Assembly: GCA_963643205.1 (NCBI GenBank)
Contig: CAVIJJ010000027.1
Span: 1 to 16,956, forward strand
DNA length: 16,956 nucleotides
Reading direction: 5' to 3'
From: Phil1 sp963643205
GTDB taxonomy: Bacteria > Bacillota > Clostridia > Christensenellales > CAG-138
Below the pieces are notes generated by a model. The model was not told where the DNA came from, searched no databases, and saw only the letters and a program-made list of their open reading frames with translations. Positions within the stretch are counted from its first letter, which is position 1. Each line of letters opens with the position of its first letter. Shown here piece after piece: positions 13,133 through 16,956 of this stretch. Made by a program: the position numbers and the translations under genes.

Positions 13133-14535
13133 CGGCCACCCCGCGCGGCTATATTAGCCTCAAACCAGTCTGTCAGGTCCGTATCCGCGGCCTCGCTGAA
13201 GGCGGCGATAAGCTTTTCCTTTGTGCCTATGCCCATATAGTTGGCGTTGAAATATGTTTTAAGCCCCTCGTAGAACGCGCCGGAGCCTATTTTATCAACA
13301 AGCGCGGCGTAAAACTCGTGCCCATAGCCATAGACTATATAGAAATAATCCTCTTTAAGCTCGCTTAAGGACGCGTCAAGCCGCTTTGCGCGGGTGTAGC
13401 CGCTCCGTATATAGGCGTAGCGCTCGCTTTCAAGTGCCTCGGTTTGGCTTTCGCCTATGTATTGCCTTAAAAAGTCGCACCCTAAGTACTCAACAAGCGA
13501 CTCATCAAGCCAGGGGGAGTTTATCTGGTCGCTGCCAACGGCGCCGTAGAACCACTGGTGCGCTACCTCGTGCCCTATAACAAGCGCGCCCGCGTTCTGA
13601 TTGGCCGACTTAAAATCGGCCTTGTCTATCATTATAAGGCCGGGGTACTCCATGCCGCCCGAAAGGTCAAAAGGAACTATCCAAAGGGAGGAGTATGGGT
13701 ACTCGCCTATTTTTTCGCTGAAATAATCTATTGCCGCGGCGCCGCACTTGGCGGCGAACTGCGCCTCTGCCGCGGTTTCTGCGGCGGCGTATACATTAAC
13801 CCGGCCGTTTCGGGCAGTGCTGCTCGCGGTTTTTTTGCCGCTCATAACGGCAAACGCGAATTCTCTCGCGCTGTTCGCCTTAATATAATAGCTTGTGTAA
13901 CCGCCGCCCATGTACTCGCTTGCGGCCACGGTGCCGGAGCAGGCAAGGGTATAGTCGGAAGGAACCTTCATGCCAACGGTATAATCCGAAACGCGGCTGA
14001 AGAAACTGTCCCCATACGAATAATAGTCATCCGTTCGCCACGCGCCGTTTTCATACATGGCGGCTATGGGCAGGGCGTTGCCCAGCATAAAACCGGTTGA
14101 GTTCTTGCCGAAGCGGTCGCCGGTTTCGGGCAGGGTCATATCAAAGCGCAGAAAAACGCTCGTGCTTTCGCCGGGCGCTATTTCCATGGGAAGGGAAACG
14201 GTAAGTATACTGCCGGAATCATTAAGGGTATATACGGCGGACTTCCCGCCCGCGGCAACCGTGTCCACGCTCATGCAGTTCGGCGAAACGTCGTTCGCGT
14301 GCAGCCTTAATACAATTGTGTAGAGTGTATCGGATGAATCATTATGATAGGTAACGCGCATTTTGCCCCAAACGCGCAGGGTTTTGCCCGCGCCGGAAAC
14401 GCTTAACGAAACCTCGTAGCGGTCCCTTTGGGCGGTTGTTTCCGCATTGGCGGGCGCGGCAAAGGCCGGGGCAAGCAAAGCCGCCGCGGCCAGAGCCAAC
14501 GCGAATGATATTATTTTTTTAATATGGGTTCTCAC
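13129..14535 (-). CDS. Secreted M1-family zinc metallopeptidase
   Basis: A 468-aa exported aminopeptidase-like protein. A signal peptide (1-31, ending AAPANA) is followed by an all-beta N-terminal domain (about 40-235) and a gluzincin catalytic domain. Substrate motif GGMEYPG is at 293-299. The zinc site HEVAH (322-326) is followed at the canonical 18-residue spacing by Glu345 in WLDESLVEY. A Tyr in the YGYGHEF region is the likely transition-state stabiliser. It lacks the long C-terminal helical domain of full-length M1 aminopeptidases, as do other short secreted bacterial members. The likely job is trimming peptides outside the cell. The start is GTG at 14535, one base after the transpeptidase stop; no good Shine-Dalgarno is visible, so it probably depends on translational coupling. 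The stop overlaps the apbE start. Confidence 0.9.
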   Translation of the reverse strand: MRTHIKKIISFALALAAAALLAPAFAAPANAETTAQRDRYEVSLSVSGAGKTLRVWGKMRVTYHNDSSDTLYTIVLRLHANDVSPNCMSVDTVAAGGKSAVYTLNDSGSILTVSLPMEIAPGESTSVFLRFDMTLPETGDRFGKNSTGFMLGNALPIAAMYENGAWRTDDYYSYGDSFFSRVSDYTVGMKVPSDYTLACSGTVAASEYMGGGYTSYYIKANSAREFAFAVMSGKKTASSTARNGRVNVYAAAETAAEAQFAAKCGAAAIDYFSEKIGEYPYSSLWIVPFDLSGGMEYPGLIMIDKADFKSANQNAGALVIGHEVAHQWFYGAVGSDQINSPWLDESLVEYLGCDFLRQYIGESQTEALESERYAYIRSGYTRAKRLDASLSELKEDYFYIVYGYGHEFYAALVDKIGSGAFYEGLKTYFNANYMGIGTKEKLIAAFSEAADTDLTDWFEANIAARGGR

Positions 14536-14536
14536 C

Positions 14537-15922
14537 TTAGTTTAATACCAAGCAGCCGGAGTAAATATAGCCGTATTGACCGTTTACCTCGCAATAGTAC
14601 CAGGTACCCTCGGCGCGTATGGCGTTCACCGGGGTCCCGGCTGTAAAGTTGCCTATAACGGGATATGTCGTTCCCGCGCCGGAGCGCATATTCGCGCTTA
14701 TGCCGGAGGCTATTACGGCGTTGGTCGCAGCGGCAGTCGTGGTCGCGCTCTGCGCCGGGGTGGGCGTGGGCGTTGCGCCGGAGGAGTTAAACGGATTGGT
14801 TGTGCCGAAGGAGCTTGTCCAGCCGGAACTTGAACTTGAGCCGGAGCCGGAGCTTGTTCCGCTCGTAAACGCGCTTGTGCCGTCAAGGCTCGGGTACACA
14901 ACGCTTTGCGTCTTTTTAACGTATTTTGTGCGCATATAGCCGGTTACGCCGTTGTAGGAGCCGTACCACCAGCCCTTTTTGGGGTTGGACTGAACGCTAA
15001 CCTGAGCCCCGGAGGGTATGGTTGTAAGCTTAGCGGAGCTTGTGCTCATGGATTTATAAACGTATGTCTTTTTGCTTGCGGTATAGGCCGTTGTAACGGA
15101 GACGGTGCTGTCCGGATACGCCAGAATGTATTCGGTTTTAACGTAGCCCAGCTTGCCCGATTCCGTGCGCACCTTGCACCAGTCCGAAGCAAGCTGCAGC
15201 AGCATTACGTTTGTGCCCTTTGAAAGGGTTGCAACGGTGGTGTCCTTGGATTTTGAGAAGCCGGTTCTAAGCGGCACGTTGTCGTATTTTATAACGCCCG
15301 GTATTTCCGGGGAATCGGCGTGGTTGTCCGCGGGCTGCTCATAGTCGGAATAGGCGGGAATGGCGGCCTTCAGGCTTTTTACAAGGGTGGGGTTGGCGGC
15401 CTTTTTGCGGGTTATAACGCAGGTTGTTCCCGGCGGGCAATTATAGTATATAAACTGCGCCACGTGCGGAAGTACCCTTACGCAGCCGTGCGACACGGCC
15501 TGGCCAAGCTTTCTGTAAGCCGTGCGGGACATGGAGGAAAGCTTGGTGGAATTATACATTACGGAGTGAATGTATATTCCGCGCACAACCTGGCTCCAAT
15601 ACTGGGCATACTGGCCGAATGCCACAAAGTAGCCGAAACGCTCCTTCATATCGCCAAGCTTATATGTGCCGGCGCCGGTCTGGTGCTTTGAATCGCCGGT
15701 TGTGCAAAGGCTTTGCAGCACTATCGTGCCGCCTATTTTGCCCTGATAAACCGTTATAATCTGGTTTTTCAGGTCTATTTCTATTGAGTATTTGTTGGGA
15801 TCGGTGTTATCGTAGTCCACCTTGCTTGTCCAGCCGCTCAGCGTATTCGCCGACGAAACAGCCGGTATCAGCGCCAGCACGCTTATCATGCAAAGCGCAA
15901 GCGCAACAATTCTTTTAAGCAT
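14537..15922 (-). CDS. L,D-transpeptidase (YkuD) with three SH3b domains
   Basis: A 461-aa secreted wall enzyme. After a signal peptide (1-25) comes a YkuD domain (about 44-172) with the catalytic motif SHGCVRV (144-150; His145, Gly146, Cys147, Arg149) and the preceding IHSVMYN (118-124). Such enzymes form 3-3 crosslinks or attach other groups to peptidoglycan stems. Three SH3b-like wall-binding repeats follow (about 212-268, 286-336 and 405-461), the last separated by a Ser/Gly/Thr-rich linker with TPTPTP (350-400). The order catalytic domain first, repeats after, is less common than the reverse. GGAGG sits 5 nt before the ATG. It lies 28 nt after the DUF368 gene and directly before the M1 peptidase, so probably one operon. 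Confidence 0.93.
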   Translation of the reverse strand: MLKRIVALALCMISVLALIPAVSSANTLSGWTSKVDYDNTDPNKYSIEIDLKNQIITVYQGKIGGTIVLQSLCTTGDSKHQTGAGTYKLGDMKERFGYFVAFGQYAQYWSQVVRGIYIHSVMYNSTKLSSMSRTAYRKLGQAVSHGCVRVLPHVAQFIYYNCPPGTTCVITRKKAANPTLVKSLKAAIPAYSDYEQPADNHADSPEIPGVIKYDNVPLRTGFSKSKDTTVATLSKGTNVMLLQLASDWCKVRTESGKLGYVKTEYILAYPDSTVSVTTAYTASKKTYVYKSMSTSSAKLTTIPSGAQVSVQSNPKKGWWYGSYNGVTGYMRTKYVKKTQSVVYPSLDGTSAFTSGTSSGSGSSSSSGWTSSFGTTNPFNSSGATPTPTPAQSATTTAAATNAVIASGISANMRSGAGTTYPVIGNFTAGTPVNAIRAEGTWYYCEVNGQYGYIYSGCLVLN

Positions 15923-15950
15923 TTTACCCTCCGTGTGATTAAATAAAATA

Positions 15951-16835
15951 TTATCCGCGATTGGCGGTTTTAAGCTTTTCTATTATGTCCGCCGTGCCGG
16001 CGTCCTCGTTTCCTGTGGGCAGCTTGCACAAAAAATATGTTATAACAAAGCAGGCTATAAACAGCGCCGCGTCAACGGCAAGCTTCCATCCTGTTCTGAA
16101 GCCGGGGTATATAAGCACGGCACTTGTTAAAAGAAGACCCATCGCGCCGTAGTAGGCATAGCCGTAGTGCTTATCAAAAAGCCTTTTTATGCCCGTTATA
16201 AGCAGGGCCACAACGCCTATCGCGCCCGCGGCCGCGCAGAGCAGCATGGGTATATTCAGCGTATTAAACGCCGAAAGAAACGGCTCGTATATGCCCAAGT
16301 ATATCATTATAAATGATGTGCTTATGCCGGGGATAACCGAACCTAAGCCTATGAGCGCGCCGCCGAGCAGGGCTGTCCAGCCGTTAAAGGGCAGCGCTTC
16401 GCCGCCGCCGAGATGGTGCTGCAAAAACGCGCTGCCGCCTATTACCGCCGCCCCTATAAGGGTTGCTATAAGGTATGTTGGCTTAAAGCCGCGGCTGTTG
16501 GCCTCCTTTATAAGCGAGGGCAGTCCGCCGAGCACCATGCCTATAAGCGCCCACATGGCCGTTATCCTATACGCCGCGAGCACGCCTTCCATAATTCTTC
16601 CCGTGCCGAACACGCCAACAAGCCCGCCTATGCCAAGCGGCAGCAGATACATAAAGCACGGCACAAAGCTTTTGAAAAGGCCGGTTATGGCATCAAGCGT
16701 AGGGCGATACACGCCCATGGATACCGCAAGCACGCCGCCGCTCGCGCCGGGCAGCATTGCCGCAACGCCAATCGCAAGGCCCTTTATAAGCCTGGCGAGG
16801 AAGCTTCCCCCTTTTGACTGTGTGGTTTTCTGCAC
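15951..16835 (-). CDS. popT: DUF368 family undecaprenyl-phosphate translocase
   Basis: A 294-aa polytopic membrane protein of the DUF368 family; family members (PopT) have been shown to return undecaprenyl phosphate across the membrane for reuse in wall synthesis. The internal duplicated motif is present as MLPGASGG (27-34) and VIPGIST (167-173), with many Gly-rich hydrophobic helices. I place the start at GTG 16835: GGAGAGG (16851-16845) lies 9 nt upstream, length fits the family, and the promoter -10 at 16892-16887 lies between this start and the more distant in-frame GTG at 16922. A 5-bp GC hairpin (16851-16855 with 16866-16870) abuts the ribosome-binding site. Its partners downstream (L,D-transpeptidase, peptidase, ApbE) all act outside the membrane, fitting an envelope operon. 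Confidence 0.9.
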   Translation of the reverse strand: MQKTTQSKGGSFLARLIKGLAIGVAAMLPGASGGVLAVSMGVYRPTLDAITGLFKSFVPCFMYLLPLGIGGLVGVFGTGRIMEGVLAAYRITAMWALIGMVLGGLPSLIKEANSRGFKPTYLIATLIGAAVIGGSAFLQHHLGGGEALPFNGWTALLGGALIGLGSVIPGISTSFIMIYLGIYEPFLSAFNTLNIPMLLCAAAGAIGVVALLITGIKRLFDKHYGYAYYGAMGLLLTSAVLIYPGFRTGWKLAVDAALFIACFVITYFLCKLPTGNEDAGTADIIEKLKTANRG

Positions 16836-16886
16836 CTTTTTGTTCCTCTCCGGGCAGTCTGCGCCGCCCGATAACAATCTGTAATC

Positions 16887-16895
16887 ATTGTACCA
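16887..16895 (-). promoter_or_regulatory. Extended -10 promoter of the DUF368 operon
   Basis: On the minus strand TGG (16895-16893) precedes TACAAT (16892-16887), an extended -10 element. No good -35 is seen at normal spacing (TTGATG lies 20 bp upstream). The predicted start near 16880 gives a leader of about 45 nt before the GTG at 16835. Confidence 0.6.
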
Positions 16896-16956
16896 AAAAT
16901 AGAGAGCGTTTGCATCAATCACGCTAAATTTAACAAATGGTTCATTAATTGGGGGG

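Noticed and set aside
13386..14100. Plus-strand ORFs opposite the M1 peptidase gene
   Set aside because: The opposite strand encodes a protein with an intact HExxH-18-E zinc site; the plus-strand frames have no recognisable domain or start signal.
14725..14870. Repeat-like low-complexity DNA in the transpeptidase linker as a repeat or CRISPR-like array
   Set aside because: It is a Ser/Gly/Thr/Pro linker with TPTPTP in one continuous reading frame; there is no regular unit length and there are no spacers.
16836..16922. Longer DUF368 protein starting at GTG 16922
   Set aside because: The extra 29 residues are hydrophilic and unlike the family, there is no ribosome-binding site, and the likely promoter -10 (16887-16892) lies inside this stretch.

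Overview
The window (about 17 kb, moderately GC-rich) looks like chromosomal DNA of a Gram-positive-type anaerobe, most likely an uncultured gut Clostridia lineage of the Bacillota. The grounds are strong Shine-Dalgarno sequences, sigma-A-type promoters, lipoprotein and LPXTG-free monoderm wall enzymes (LCP protein, YkuD L,D-transpeptidase, NlpC/P60), a YhaM-type exoribonuclease, a DUF951 gene and tandem type I signal peptidases. Ile is written mostly as ATA. The lineage is an inference and no species can be named. I see no mobile element, CRISPR array or rRNA.

Layout, left to right. (1) 71-153 (-): tRNA-Leu(GAG) with its own promoter and terminator, divergent from a secreted ComEC-like metallo-beta-lactamase-fold protein (288-1136). 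(2) 1160-6391 (+): a complete branched-chain amino acid ABC transporter operon, livJ-livH-livM-livG-livF. It is preceded by a strong promoter, a 56-codon leader ORF extremely rich in Leu/Ile/Val, and a terminator. (3) 6478-7990 (+): an LCP-family wall-polymer ligase. (4) 7992-10309 (+): mscS, a DUF951 gene, an active type I signal peptidase and a second signal peptidase homologue without its catalytic Ser and Lys. (5) Back-to-back terminators at 10255-10309, where the two strands converge. (6) 10320-16835 (-): DUF368 (undecaprenyl-phosphate translocase), L,D-transpeptidase with SH3b repeats, secreted M1 metallopeptidase, ApbE flavin transferase, then, from an internal promoter, YhaM exoribonuclease and a membrane-anchored NlpC/P60 hydrolase.

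The standout is the liv leader (1160-1472). The ORF has 17 Leu/Ile/Val codons among 21 consecutive codons (28-48). The RNA holds four mutually exclusive segments: 1 (1315-1324), 2 (1386-1398), 3 (1432-1443) and 4 (1452-1461). Segments 1:2 and 3:4 (terminator) pair, or alternatively 2:3 (antiterminator). This is the architecture of ribosome-mediated attenuation, as in trp, his and ilv operons, here in front of a branched-chain amino acid importer in what looks like a Bacillota genome, where T-boxes are the usual solution. No other promoter is visible between the terminator and livJ, so the attenuator would control the whole uptake operon.

A second notable point is the tandem of active and inactive signal peptidases, reminiscent of staphylococcal spsB/spsA. 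Most other genes concern the cell envelope: lipid-carrier recycling, wall polymer attachment, crosslinking, hydrolysis, protein export and osmotic protection.
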